From Bryopsis sp. KO-2023 (lineage: Eukaryota; Chlorophyta; Ulvophyceae; Bryopsidales; Bryopsidaceae), in the NCBI GenBank assembly GCA_030272585.1, contig BSYQ01000008.1, forward strand, positions 1,612,001 to 1,676,000: DNA of 64,000 bases, written 5' to 3'. The translations under genes and the position numbers were made by a program. Below the pieces are notes generated by a model. The model was not told the origin of the DNA and made no database searches. It saw only the letters and a list, made by a program, of their open reading frames with translations. Positions within the stretch are counted from its first letter, which is position 1; each line of letters starts with the position of its first letter. Positions 34,990-45,798 of this stretch are shown here, in pieces.

Positions 34990-35660
34990 TGGGATGTTAA
35001 TGGTTGTGACTCTGTGGGTTGATGGGCTGTTGGGATTATGTGGGTTGATGGGCTGTTGGGATACTGTGGGGTTATAAACAGTTGGGATTCTGTGGGTTGA
35101 TGGGCTGTTGGGATACTGTGGGTTTATAAACAGTTGGGATTCTGTGGGTTGATGGGTGGGATCATGTGAGTTAATGGTTGTGACTCTGTGGGTTGATGGG
35201 CTGTTGGGATTACGTGGGTTGATGGGCTGTTGGGATACTGTGGGTTTATAAACAGTTGGGATTCTGTGGGTTGATGGGCTGTTGGGATACTGTGGGTTTA
35301 TAAACAGTTGGGATTCTGTGGGTTGATGGGCTGTTGGGATACTGTGGGTTTATAAACAGTTGGGATTCTGTGGGTTGATGGGTGGGATCATGTGAGTTAA
35401 TGGTTGTGACTCTGTGGGTTGATGGGCTGTTGGGATTACGTGGGTTGATGGGCTGTTGGGATACTGTGGGTTTATAAACAGTTGGGATTCAGTGGGTTGA
35501 TGGGCTGTTGGGATACTGTGGGTTTATAAACAGTTGGGATTCTGTGGGTTGATGGGCTGTTGGGATACTGTGGGTTTATAAACAGTTGGGATTCTGTGGG
35601 TTGATGGGTGGGATCATTTGAGTTAATGGTTGTGACTCTGTGGGTTCATGACCTGTTGGG
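34990..35660 (+). repeat. Minisatellite in the 3' part of hAT A
   Basis: Irregular array of units of about 60 bp built from GGGTTGATGGGCTGTTGGGA and TTTATAAACAGTTGGGATTC, followed by a GGGATCATGTGAGTTAATGG variant. It lies between the transposase stop and the right end. The same array is at 41045-41715 in copy B. Confidence 0.9.
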
Positions 35661-36143
35661 ACTCTGTGGGATGTTGGGCTGGGTGGGAACAAATTTTAAT
35701 GGTTTTACAACCACTCTGTGGATGTTTCTCCCTGTATCAGGTGTGACCGTAGCAACCGTAGTGACCCGTAATGACTCCGTACATCCCGTACCGTACTTTG
35801 GCAACTACGGTGCACTACGGACCGTAAAAACAACCGTAAAAGACTGACCGTAACACCGTAATTGACCCACCGGACCACCGTAAATTCTGACCGTAACACC
35901 GTAACCCGTAAAACCGTAAACCATAAAAAACCACCGTAACCAGGACCGTAACCAACCGTAAATCAGCCGGACCGTAACCGGAGTAAACAAGTCCGGTTAC
36001 GGTACGGAGTTACGGCCGTAGTACGGTGACCGTAACCCGACCGTAACCGGACCGGACCGGAGCCGGACCAAAAAATCGGCCCAAGTCCTATCTCTGGTTG
36101 GAAGTCTCTAAGGATCGGTCTTGTCAAACCGTCGGCGATAACT

Positions 36144-36266
36144 GCTCGGCGTGTGAGTTTTCTCACATGCCGAGCACAATAGCGTCGGTGGAGCGTCGTT
36201 GTGTTTATCATCACACACACTGCGCAGTTTGTGTGACGAAAAACACAACGACGCTCCGCCGACGCT
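36144..36266. repeat. Two adjacent CG-rich foldbacks next to hAT A
   Basis: First: a 14-bp stem (36144-36157 with 36162-36175), GCTCGGCGTGTGAG, with a 4-base loop and one G-T pair. Second: a 26-bp stem (36181-36206 with 36241-36266), AGCGTCGGTGGAGCGTCG onward, with one mismatch; its loop contains a smaller palindrome around CTGCGCAG. Confidence 0.85.
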
Positions 36267-36269
36267 ACT

Positions 36270-38046
36270 AACAATCGCCTGCAACAATTGCAATGTGAAA
36301 CAACTTCACTCTTCAACGTCAATGGCTAAACACGCTACACCTCTCTAGAGAGATCTGTGATCCAACCTGCGACTTTTCGTTGGGAGAGTAGGAGCAGGGA
36401 GACGATATGGAAGATTTTGACGTCAAAACCTTCGTCGTGGGCAAACAACGTCGACGTTGTTTGCACCTCTTTCAATAACGGATGCTTTTCATTTGCGGGG
36501 AGGATATCCCCGCTATTTACCTCGAGCGAACCGTCTGCCTCTCATCTTCGACCAGTGGATTCGACAGTGCACTCTGTTCCTCTTGTGCTCTTGCGCTATT
36601 TCGCTGTAGCTATTTTCGAAGTTGGTTTTCACATTTCCAGTACGGAAAAACGAGGACACAGCTTCCGGAGTCAGGAGAGCTCGCAACGTGCTGCAAAAAG
36701 CATGACATATTTGAGGAAGTCGTCAGCAGACTCGGATCCAGGAACACGAATGCCCGAGTGGCTATGGAGACATCAAGACCAAGACAAGTATTGGCTCGTT
36801 TTTTTATTTTTTAATTGTTTGTGTAGCTTTTTCTTGATGGATGCCCTCTTTCAACTTTCATGCAAGAAGTATGGTGCTCATCTCTCAAGAGATTCTTCAC
36901 GCTGATACTGATTTTTTGCAAACGAACAAATTGAAAAGATCTATGGCCGGCTGGAGGATGTTGTGGAGGGCAATTTTGAATTCGAAAGCGGGGGCAAAGA
37001 TTTTTTGGGGGGAGTGTCTGTGGAGCAGATTCAGGTGAAAAGAAGTTTTATAAAATCTGCCATTTTCTTATTTTTTGGGGGGAAAAGTGTAGTGTTCACA
37101 AAATTCACACTGGCTTCTTCACCGATACGAGCCAATCCCTTTTTCGAGACATTTCAATCTGCATTACATGCATTTTCTTATTCATGGATTTTTTTTTTGT
37201 CTTGAATTGCACCTTTTTTTTCATACTACAGAAACTACCATTGATCGCTCACTGCGATGATGTCCTGTGTCTATCAGGGCCAAAGTTCTGATGCATCATA
37301 TGTTTGAGTGATGTGAAAAAGAGTGAGGTGCTCAGGGAATTCCCAAGCTGCGGAGATACATTTTCACTCGAGCTGTGTTGATTCTTGTCCACAGAGAAGG
37401 TGAGAAGCTCATTTTAATGGCTCCTGGCGAGTCCATTCTTTCTGTGGGGTGCCCTCCCCCCCCCAATCGATTTCAACACGCAGCCTTTGAAGACAGTGGC
37501 AACAACTTGTCAGACAGTGGCTTGGTAGAATACAGTCATCTTTTGATTTGTACATTCTCGCTGAGCTGCATTATGTTGTGGTAACTGCAGAGGTGATCCC
37601 TTCCCTGGTTGCGACTCTGGTGTCACTTCTGAGGCCAGAAATTGCTGGCAGAAATACATAAACTGAACGAACTTCCTCCCCTGCCACGGTGAAGGGTGGC
37701 TTTTTGCTGCCCTCACATATCTCAAGGGTTTGTGTTGACAGTCTGGGCCTTTCCTTGGAACTTTGAATATTTGATTCTCAGGTTAAACATCTTGAACAAC
37801 CCCTAAACCAATTATCCAATTTATTACAGGTTCATTATGGCTGTGAAGTGGTTTAAACGGCAGAAAATTCAGACATTCGATTTTGTAAGTCAGAAAAGTG
37901 GTGTTACTGGAAAGAAAGAAGAAGAAAGGGATGAGGGTTAAAACAACGAACCAACCTGTTTCAACACCAGAAGAGAGCAGCACCGTCAGTAAATTGTAGC
38001 TTGTTTACTGTGTAAGGGAAGAAGGGTGATGTATTTCTTGGTTCAG
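36270..38046. other. Possible upstream exons of the interrupted gene; not resolved
   Basis: Several exon-like stretches occur, for example 36930-37035 (YGRLEDVVEGNFEFESGG, then donor GTGAAA), but I could not build a phase-consistent model or recognise a domain. Confidence 0.3.
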
Positions 38047-38154
38047 GTAGTGCACGCTTCACTTTCAACATCGTGGAGGATAGCAAGGACGCTGGAAAAG
38101 AAGCAGAAGAATTGGAGGTGGAATTTTTCCAGCAGATCAGGGACGAAGTGGTGG

Positions 38155-38283
38155 TGTGATGGGGGACATACTAGATAGAGTCATATTATAGGATTATAGT
38201 ATGGGAAGGGACAAACATTGGTTTGTGGATAAGAGAGAGCCTGTATTCTGTTTGGGATGTAAGCAATTGTTTACTGCGTGACA
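38155..38283 (+). repeat. 5' LTR, 129 bp
   Basis: TGTGATGGGGGACATAC to ACTGCGTGACA, matching 48227-48355 base for base by eye. Very short for a Ty3-type LTR. Confidence 0.92.
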
Positions 38284-38295
38284 TGGTTTCGGAGC
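38284..38295 (+). promoter_or_regulatory. Primer-binding site of the second retrotransposon
   Basis: TGGTTTCGGAGC directly abuts the LTR, the same 12 bases as in the chromovirus, so both probably prime from the same tRNA. Confidence 0.75.
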
Positions 38296-38333
38296 AGTGA
38301 TTCGATTTTGGGAATACAAAAGACAAAAGGAGA

Positions 38334-40286
38334 ATGTCGTGGAAAATTACTGAGTTGCCGGAAGGCGACATACAGAATGAGCACTTGTTGGCCATGGTCG
38401 GAGCGTTACGAGATCGCTGGAATAGCGAATTAGGACCAATGGCTGCAGTGACTATGGCGTTGTTTGAGGACGTCGAAAAATTAAAAAAGGGGTCGGTCGT
38501 TTTGTCAAAAGATCTGGAAAATGTGGAGAGGGCAATGCGGAAGAGTGCCCCAACACCTCCTTCCCCATCGGTAACCCCAGTACCACCGTCAGGATCGAGT
38601 GGACCGAGTGGATCAGCTGGAGCGGTGCGGTGGCGGCGTAAGTTGGAAACATGGGATTATATGGGGGTGAAAGCGTTTATCGGGCAGTTCAAACAATACG
38701 TGGCGGCAGTTGGAATTGATTCGCAGGCGGCGACGGTGATTTTACTTCAGTCTCTAGAGAAAGGAGTCTTGAAGTTTGTAGAGACTCTTCCTTCTTCGTT
38801 GGTGTGGCATGAAATTTTGGATCGACTGTGGAAAAGGGCGCAGCCGAGCCAAGCCTCTTTATTTCGAATGCTGTTGGCTTGCAAACAGACAGAGCGCCAG
38901 TCGTTACAGGAGTACGTTTTGAAGTTCAGAAGTTTGGCAGACGAACTTGGGGGAGGGTTGAGCTCTGAAAAGGAACTCGCGCAAATATTGGCGGATGGAT
39001 TGTCGCGAGCGTGGCGAATAACGGCCCGGTCATTTTTAGCGAGTAATCGCAATACGGGCATTGACGATTTGATCGAACAGCTGCTGGAGATTGAAGGTCC
39101 GATACCGGATACGATGGAAGTGGACCAAGTAAAACAGTGCCAGGAGGAAAGGGAATCTACTGTGGCGGCAGCAAAACTAGACCAAGCTGGTCGAGTGCAA
39201 TTTCCGGCGAATTTTGCGTCCATGCGGGAGTTTTTGAGTTTGATTGAAGATGCTGTCAAGCGTAATTCCTGGTTCCGCTCGAAGGTAAAGTCTTTCGTGG
39301 ACAAAAAACCGCAAGGCGCAGGGACCAAGTTTCGTCGACCCAGGGAAGGCAATATGGTAACTTGGGATGATGATTACGCGTGCCCTCCATGGGAGGAGGT
39401 TCCAGAGGATGCGGTGGTTAGTATGGTTGCCCAGGGGGGGCAAACGTTGCTGCATGCTTCTATTTTTTTGAATGGTAACCGGGTCTCAGGGTTGGTGGAC
39501 ACTGGCGCGGAGGTTTCGCTGGTTAGTGTCGAATTGTGCAAAAAGCTTGGGCTGGTATATAATCGCGAGAAGACAGTGGGACTTCAAGGTTTCGATGCAG
39601 GAAGATCGCGGTCTTTGGGGGAATGCACTGTTACGGTAAAATTGGGGTCGAGTTGCCGCGAGTGGAAGTTTCAGGTGGTAAAAAGTTTGGGCCACAAAGC
39701 GTTATTGGGAAATGACCTGTTGAAGGTTTTTGGGGTTCGCGTGGATACGGCGGGCCATTGTTTACAACTGGAAGGTGATGAGGTTTTACGTTGCCAAGCG
39801 ATTCAAGCTCCAAAGAAAGAGCCGCCCTGCAGCTTGGACTTATCGCAGATTCGGGTGAAGCTTCAACATGTGGATGCTATCCTTCCAGCTCGTGTGAACC
39901 CCAATACCCAGGTCTGGCAGTTTTTTGCCCCGCGGAAGGTGGTGTTGGAACCAGGCGCTCAACAAGAAATTTTGTTGGGGTTATCGTGTGTACCTGGAGA
40001 CAATTTCGCACCAGCATGGTTGGCTGTTGCCCCTCAGTTGTTCAAACTGGGTGGAGATATTGCAGCTCAAGTGGTGGAGTCGGCTTGGTTTCAGCACCCG
40101 TCAGTAACTGTGGCCAATCGAGGATTGACGAAATGTATTATTACCACTGGGATGCCCATAGCTACTGTGGCTTGGACGCCTCCTCGTATGGTTGAATGGA
40201 TTTTGGATGCGCCCCTAGCAGGGCAGAAGTTCTGCCGCAGAACTTACCTATGGACGGTCAGGATCAGATTCGGGTGGGCGTTGTGA
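38334..40286 (+). CDS. Gag and protease of the second retrotransposon
   Basis: 650 codons. N-terminal helical/coiled region, a Pro/Ser linker, then a gag-like domain (FIGQFKQYV, SLQEYVLKFRSLADEL, LIEQLLEIEG), with no zinc knuckle visible. An aspartic protease follows with DTGAEVSLVS at about residue 389 and LLGNDLL. The frame ends at 40286; coding sequence continues in the -1 frame from 40196, so either a programmed shift or a mutation lies in the 90-base overlap. Confidence 0.82.
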   Translation: MSWKITELPEGDIQNEHLLAMVGALRDRWNSELGPMAAVTMALFEDVEKLKKGSVVLSKDLENVERAMRKSAPTPPSPSVTPVPPSGSSGPSGSAGAVRWRRKLETWDYMGVKAFIGQFKQYVAAVGIDSQAATVILLQSLEKGVLKFVETLPSSLVWHEILDRLWKRAQPSQASLFRMLLACKQTERQSLQEYVLKFRSLADELGGGLSSEKELAQILADGLSRAWRITARSFLASNRNTGIDDLIEQLLEIEGPIPDTMEVDQVKQCQEERESTVAAAKLDQAGRVQFPANFASMREFLSLIEDAVKRNSWFRSKVKSFVDKKPQGAGTKFRRPREGNMVTWDDDYACPPWEEVPEDAVVSMVAQGGQTLLHASIFLNGNRVSGLVDTGAEVSLVSVELCKKLGLVYNREKTVGLQGFDAGRSRSLGECTVTVKLGSSCREWKFQVVKSLGHKALLGNDLLKVFGVRVDTAGHCLQLEGDEVLRCQAIQAPKKEPPCSLDLSQIRVKLQHVDAILPARVNPNTQVWQFFAPRKVVLEPGAQQEILLGLSCVPGDNFAPAWLAVAPQLFKLGGDIAAQVVESAWFQHPSVTVANRGLTKCIITTGMPIATVAWTPPRMVEWILDAPLAGQKFCRRTYLWTVRIRFGWAL

Positions 40287-40608
40287 ATTCTCCCGCAATT
40301 GTGGCTACCGGTCCTGTTACGTTTCCTCCTCGTCAAGTGGGTGATCGCGTGGCGTTACCTTTCAACCGAAGTGTGATTGTTCCACGTGGTATGTTTGTGG
40401 CGGTTCATTTACCTTTTCGCTGTGAGCAGTTTTCCGACGTAATAGATGCTACGAGAGTACCAGGAGTTTTCTGTCATGTGAAAAGGGCCTCGAATCATAG
40501 TTTGGTTTTGTTGGTGCACAATTTGGGCACTTCGCCGGCACATTTAGCTCCTCGAATGGTGGCTGTGACGGCAAGGGTGGAAGGGGTTTCTTCTTGGCAA
40601 GCTGAGGA
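40196..40608 (+). CDS. Pol spacer segment before the hAT B insertion
   Basis: In the -1 frame relative to gag-protease, open from just after a stop at 40193-40195 up to the hAT insertion (target duplication GCTGAGGA at 40601-40608). Reads VNSPAIVATGPVTFPPRQ and MFVAVHLPFRCEQF, resembling the beta-rich region between protease and RT in other Ty3-like elements. After the insertion the RT frame is again offset by -1. Confidence 0.55.
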
Positions 40609-41044
40609 CAGAGATAGGACTTGGGCCGATTTTTTGGTCCGGCTCCGGTCCGGTCCGGTTACGGTCGGGTTACGGTCACCGTACTACGGCCGTAACTCCG
40701 TACCGTAACCGGACTTGTTTACTCCGGTTACGGTCCGGCTGATTTACGGTTGGTTACGGTCCTGGTTACGGTGGTTTTTTATGGTTTACGGTTTTACGGG
40801 TTACGGTGTTACGGTCAGAATTTACGGTGGTCCGGTGGGTCAATTACGGTGTTACGGTCAGTCTTTTACGGTTGTTTTTACGGTCCGTAGTGCACCGTAG
40901 TTGCCAAAGTACGGTACGGGATGTACGGAGTCATTACGGGTCACTACGGTTGCTACGGTCACACCTGATACAGGGAGAAACATCCACAGAGTGGTTGTAA
41001 AACCATTAAAATTTGTTCCCACCCAGCCCAACATCCCACAGAGT

Positions 41045-41715
41045 CCCAACAGGTCATGAACCCACAGAGTCACAACCATTAACTCAAATGATCCCACCCA
41101 TCAACCCACAGAATCCCAACTGTTTATAAACCCACAGTATCCCAACAGCCCATCAACCCACAGAATCCCAACTGTTTATAAACCCACAGTATCCCAACAG
41201 CCCATCAACCCACTGAATCCCAACTGTTTATAAACCCACAGTATCCCAACAGCCCATCAACCCACGTAATCCCAACAGCCCATCAACCCACAGAGTCACA
41301 ACCATTAACTCACATGATCCCACCCATCAACCCACAGAATCCCAACTGTTTATAAACCCACAGTATCCCAACAGCCCATCAACCCACAGAATCCCAACTG
41401 TTTATAAACCCACAGTATCCCAACAGCCCATCAACCCACAGAATCCCAACTGTTTATAAACCCACAGTATCCCAACAGCCCATCAACCCACGTAATCCCA
41501 ACAGCCCATCAACCCACAGAGTCACAACCATTAACTCACATGATCCCACCCATCAACCCACAGAATCCCAACTGTTTATAAACCCACAGTATCCCAACAG
41601 CCCATCAACCCACAGAATCCCAACTGTTTATAACCCCACAGTATCCCAACAGCCCATCAACCCACATAATCCCAACAGCCCATCAACCCACAGAGTCACA
41701 ACCATTAACATCCCA
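41045..41715 (-). repeat. Minisatellite in hAT B
   Basis: Reverse complement of 34990-35660: units of about 60 bp with CCCAACAGCCCATCAACCCA and GAATCCCAACTGTTTATAAA. Confidence 0.9.
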
Positions 41716-41820
41716 TCGGATGATTCATTTTGATTCTATTTTTTTTTTGGTTTTCCCCCCCCCTTCCCCCCCCTTCCCCCCCCTCCCCCCTTTCCCCATT
41801 GAATCACCCCCCCCCTCCAA

Positions 41821-44800
41821 TCAACCCCGCTCTTCACACCAGCCCGATAAAAGTGAAAGCTCGGTGACGTGATCATCGGATAACCGTGACCTTCTAGAAC
41901 GCACTATGTGTCCCAGTTTTGAAAACGCACGCTCACTAGCAGCTGAGCTGCTTGGGACAGCAAGATATCGACGAGCCAACTCACTAACTATCGGAAGTCG
42001 ACTTTTATTTTCCCGCCACCACACCAGGGGTTCACTACACTTGCCCATATTCTGTCTCTCACCCAGAAATCTGTCTATTTCATGCAAAGCCAAGGTCCTG
42101 TCACCCCCACCACCACCGTCATCGCTGTCATCGCTGCACAAGACTGTGCTTATGTTCCCTTTTCTTTTTTTGGTTTGTGTGGCTTGGACGGTGATCTCCC
42201 CCTTCTCGATCAGATCACGTGCATGATCCGAAAGCAGTATCCTGAGGTGCCTCAGCATGGAGGACTTGTGGAAGAGGAGTCTCTCAGGGTAAAACCGGAG
42301 TATCCCCTGGGGAGCAGGAAAATCAGCTTGGTTGTCGGGCAGCAGTTGCAAAAACAGGTACGCTTCTTCGAGGGATCGCCACCGCACTGACACATCCATA
42401 AGAGCGCACAACATCCAGGCCAGCCCGAGCTGCGGGTCGCTCCATTCCTTCTCCAGCTTGTCCACCATGGCATACACAATTGGCGACAGCGCCTGGATGT
42501 TCGGTGGGGGGGATCTCCCCTCCTTCACGGCCTCCACATTTGTTTTGATCCAGTCTTTCCAAAAACTGTGGATCCTCGCGAACGTCAGGACCACCCTCCC
42601 GCTTGTCACTGTTTTCGATGCCTCCAATCTAATACAAGACATCACATTGAATGAATACTTGATAAATAACGGGCTGCAGTTCAGTTTGTTATTCCCTGTT
42701 TTTTCTTTTGTCGTTTTGTTCACACTACTTGAAAAATCATACATCTTCTCAATAATCAAGTTTTTTGTTTGGTTTTTTTTCTGCAATGTTGTACTTACAG
42801 GTGTGTGGCATCCCTCGCAATTTTCAGCAACTCCAACAGGCTCTCCAGCAGCGTCCACTGCCGTGGTGTTATTTCACGGTGCTCATCCCCCTCCCCATGT
42901 TGCTCAGCTAGCAATCGATCGATTGCTGGCCTGAGCCTCACGGCTCTCTGGAGCATGATGAAGGTGCTGTTCCACCGTGTGCTCACGATCGTGGGGAGTT
43001 GCAGCACCCTAGGTTTTCTTGGTGGGGGTGCCGGCTGCGATGATGGTGCACCAGACTGTTGCGAAGGGCCACCAGCCTGTTGAGAAGGGCCAACCACTTC
43101 CACATCCATGGTCTCTGCCATGCCCTCTCCCTGCAGATCACACAACACTTGTCACCTCACAGACATGCATTGAAATCGATTGGAACACAACATGTCAATG
43201 ATAGTGAAAATTTGTTCGACCGTAAAAAACCGTAAAAAACCGTAAACACCGTAAAAAACCGTAAACACCGTAAAACACCGTAAACAACCGTAAAAAACCG
43301 TAAAAAAACCGTAAAAAACCGTAAAAAACCCGTAAAACACCCGTAAAACACCCGTAAAAAACCGTAAAACACCGTAAAACACCGTAAAACACCGGAAAAA
43401 ACCGGAACCGGACCAAAATTTTGGAAAAAAAAATACAACTCAATAATCACCTGTGATGTCAGATCTTCCACAGCAGCAGCAGCAGCAGCAGCTGCAGCAA
43501 TATCATCAAGATCCTGACTGGTGGGACCCTGCAGCCAAACAACACCCAAAACAAGCCATTTAGATGTCAGAAAAAATTCAACTTATAACAAGAAGCAAGC
43601 AGCAACACAGAAAAAGGGAAGTGAATGGAAGCAACAGAAAATAAAGGAGAGTTTATCCACCTGTGGCGCCATATCCTGTGCATCCTCCAGCGAGTCCTCG
43701 CTTTCCTCCTCCCCGAGGTCCGCCGGCATGTACTCCACCTCCCCCCCCTCCCCCCCTTCCCCCCCTTCCCCCCCTTCCCCCCTTTCCCACATCTCTACCT
43801 GAGCCTGACTGAACTTAGTTTTAAAAGTAGAGGAGCGCCGTACATGGGCTGCTACCCCTTTCAACACATCTATTGCCTCTAGTAGTAAGGCCGTGTGTTT
43901 ATTGACCCTCCCAATAACGCCTATATGCCCTAAGCCCAGCTGCACCACATTGTGGAGCATGTGCAAGGAGCACCTGAGCCAGTCAAATTCTAATTCTTCT
44001 TGAAGGGCCTTCCTAATATTCGATCCACAATCTGAAATTATGGTCGGCCTCAATTCTCCTAACTGAGCTGACCCCCCAAAGTACCCCTGAAGCAGTTTTG
44101 GAATTTCCACCGAAAGAACCTCTGCGGTTATGCTTGTATACTCTAACCTATGCGATCCTAATGTCCTAGTCTTCAAAACCCACTCTGTATCTACCCAGCT
44201 GCATGTGAATGTTATATATTCACATGAAGTCCTACTCTTCCACAGGTCGGTCGTAAAAGCGGTTACCTTCCATGGGACGGACCTCGTCAACCTTTCCATC
44301 TCGCTCTTGTAGATAGAACTGATCTCGCGCTTTATGGTTTTGGGATCCACTTTTGGGCATTTGGGTTCAAGCACCCTGGCGAACTCGAGGAAGGCTGGAG
44401 TGCATGGAGTCCCAAAAGGAAGGGAGTCCCTCGCCACCCACTTTGCCGCTTCCCTGACGAACCTCTTGTATCCGGCACTGCCGGCTTGGTAGCGCACATT
44501 CTGTACATCACACATGCACATCAGCACCACATGCAGTCCCCCAAAATTCAGGCTGGAAATTCCAGCATCCAGCAACACAACAACACATGCAGTCCCCCAA
44601 AAATCAGGCTGGAAATTCCAGCATCCAGCAACACAACAACACATGCAGTCCCCCAAAAATCAGGCTGGAAATTCCAGCATCCAGCAACACAACAACACAT
44701 GCATTAACATCACAAGCAATCACAAACCTACCCGGTGTAGAGACTTGGATATCAGCGTCTCGGATGGGTCCTCGCTTGACTTCCCCCCCTTTCCTGGCTT

Positions 44801-45260
44801 CAAATGGCCTGCTGCTGCCATTTTCGACGTCCATTCTTCTAATGGGAAGTCCTTCCCATCCTTCGCAGCATCATCGATCCACCCCTTGGCAGTGGTGAGG
44901 ACATCATGGTCTTTCACACCATGCCTCCCAGAGCAGTGGGACTTGATGCCACTGTAGGACCCCTTGGCTGCAGACATCCACACCAAAATAAAAAACTACT
45001 CCAGAAATATTAACCCAGAAAAAGAAAAAAAAAAACAAAACAAAATACTTACACCAAGAGCACATGTGTCCGCACAGCAAACACTTCAGCTTGACCAGCC
45101 TGTCCTCTTTTTTCTTCCCCTTTTCTCCTTTTACATAGGCCTCCCACGAGCCGTCGTCGAGCTGCACCACCAGGGTCGCCAGCGGTGCGTAGTCGACAGG
45201 ACGCAACCCCGCATCCTTTCTGACCTCGCCCATCAACTGAACATCCGACGTCGCCGACAT
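41821..45260 (-). CDS. hAT transposase, copy B (six exons)
   Basis: Exons on the minus strand: 45053-45260, 44732-44967, 43661-44500, 43451-43528, 42799-43130, 41821-42628, mapping one to one on copy A. The translated exons look identical to those of copy A, including the BED-like finger, polyalanine exon and dimerisation block. The one-base length change lies in intron 4, so coding is unaffected. Both copies look intact and could supply transposase. Confidence 0.9.
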
Positions 45261-45798
45261 ACTGAACACACTCCGGAAAAAAACGAAAACACACCGCGAG
45301 ACAGTAGAAAACCAAAGGAGAAACTAGCGATGGGAGAGTGGCTAGATTATAAGGGAGGTTGCGTACGACGGGACAACTTTCCACCGTAACTCCTCTTTAC
45401 GGTGGAACGGACTCCGGTTTGCGGTTTACGGTGTTACGGTCATGTGATTACGGCGCTACGGTGGATGATTTACGGTGCTACGGTTGTTGATTTACGGTGA
45501 GTTTACGGCATGCTCCGGTGTACGGTGATAACCGAACCGTAAATCCGTCATTTCATGCTCCGGACCGCCGTAATGACGCCGTAGTACTACGGATAACATT
45601 TACGGTGGTCCGGTTCCGAGCACGAAAACCACTCCGGTCCGGACCGGAGTGACCGTAACCGTAAGTGACCGGAGTGAGGTTACGGTACGGTTTACGGTAC
45701 CGTAACCGTAAAGTCCTATCTCTGGCTGAGGATGGTCGGTTTTTTCCTTTGATTCGAGGTCGCGAATTCAAGCGGTAGAAGAGGAATGTTTTCCCAGG

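Larger units (their letters stand above)
30982..36096 (+). mobile_element. hAT DNA transposon, copy A (5115 bp)
   Basis: 14-bp terminal inverted repeats CAGAGATAGGACTT at both ends and the 8-bp target duplication GTTGGAAG at 30974-30981 and 36097-36104 are typical of the hAT superfamily. It encodes a spliced transposase with BED-type finger and C-terminal dimerisation region. Copy B (40609-45724, inverted) has the same protein and differs by one base in length. It contains CCGTAA-rich arrays, an intronic 56-bp tandem repeat and a long minisatellite, making it larger than its coding content needs. Confidence 0.95.
40609..45724 (-). mobile_element. hAT DNA transposon, copy B (5116 bp), nested in the retrotransposon
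   Basis: Inverted copy of hAT A with the same 14-bp terminal repeats. Its own target duplication GCTGAGGA (40601-40608 and 45725-45732) differs from A's, so A and B are separate insertions and not one inverted duplication. The visible length difference from A is one base in the T-rich CCGTAA array (43221-43416). Confidence 0.95.

Noticed and set aside
34990-35660. CRISPR-like or gene-related tandem array
   Set aside because: Units are irregular minisatellite variants without constant spacers, inside a eukaryotic transposon and duplicated with it.
40858-41097. Open frames within the CCGTAA array and minisatellite of the hAT copies
   Set aside because: Products of simple repeats, seen in several frames and both strands.
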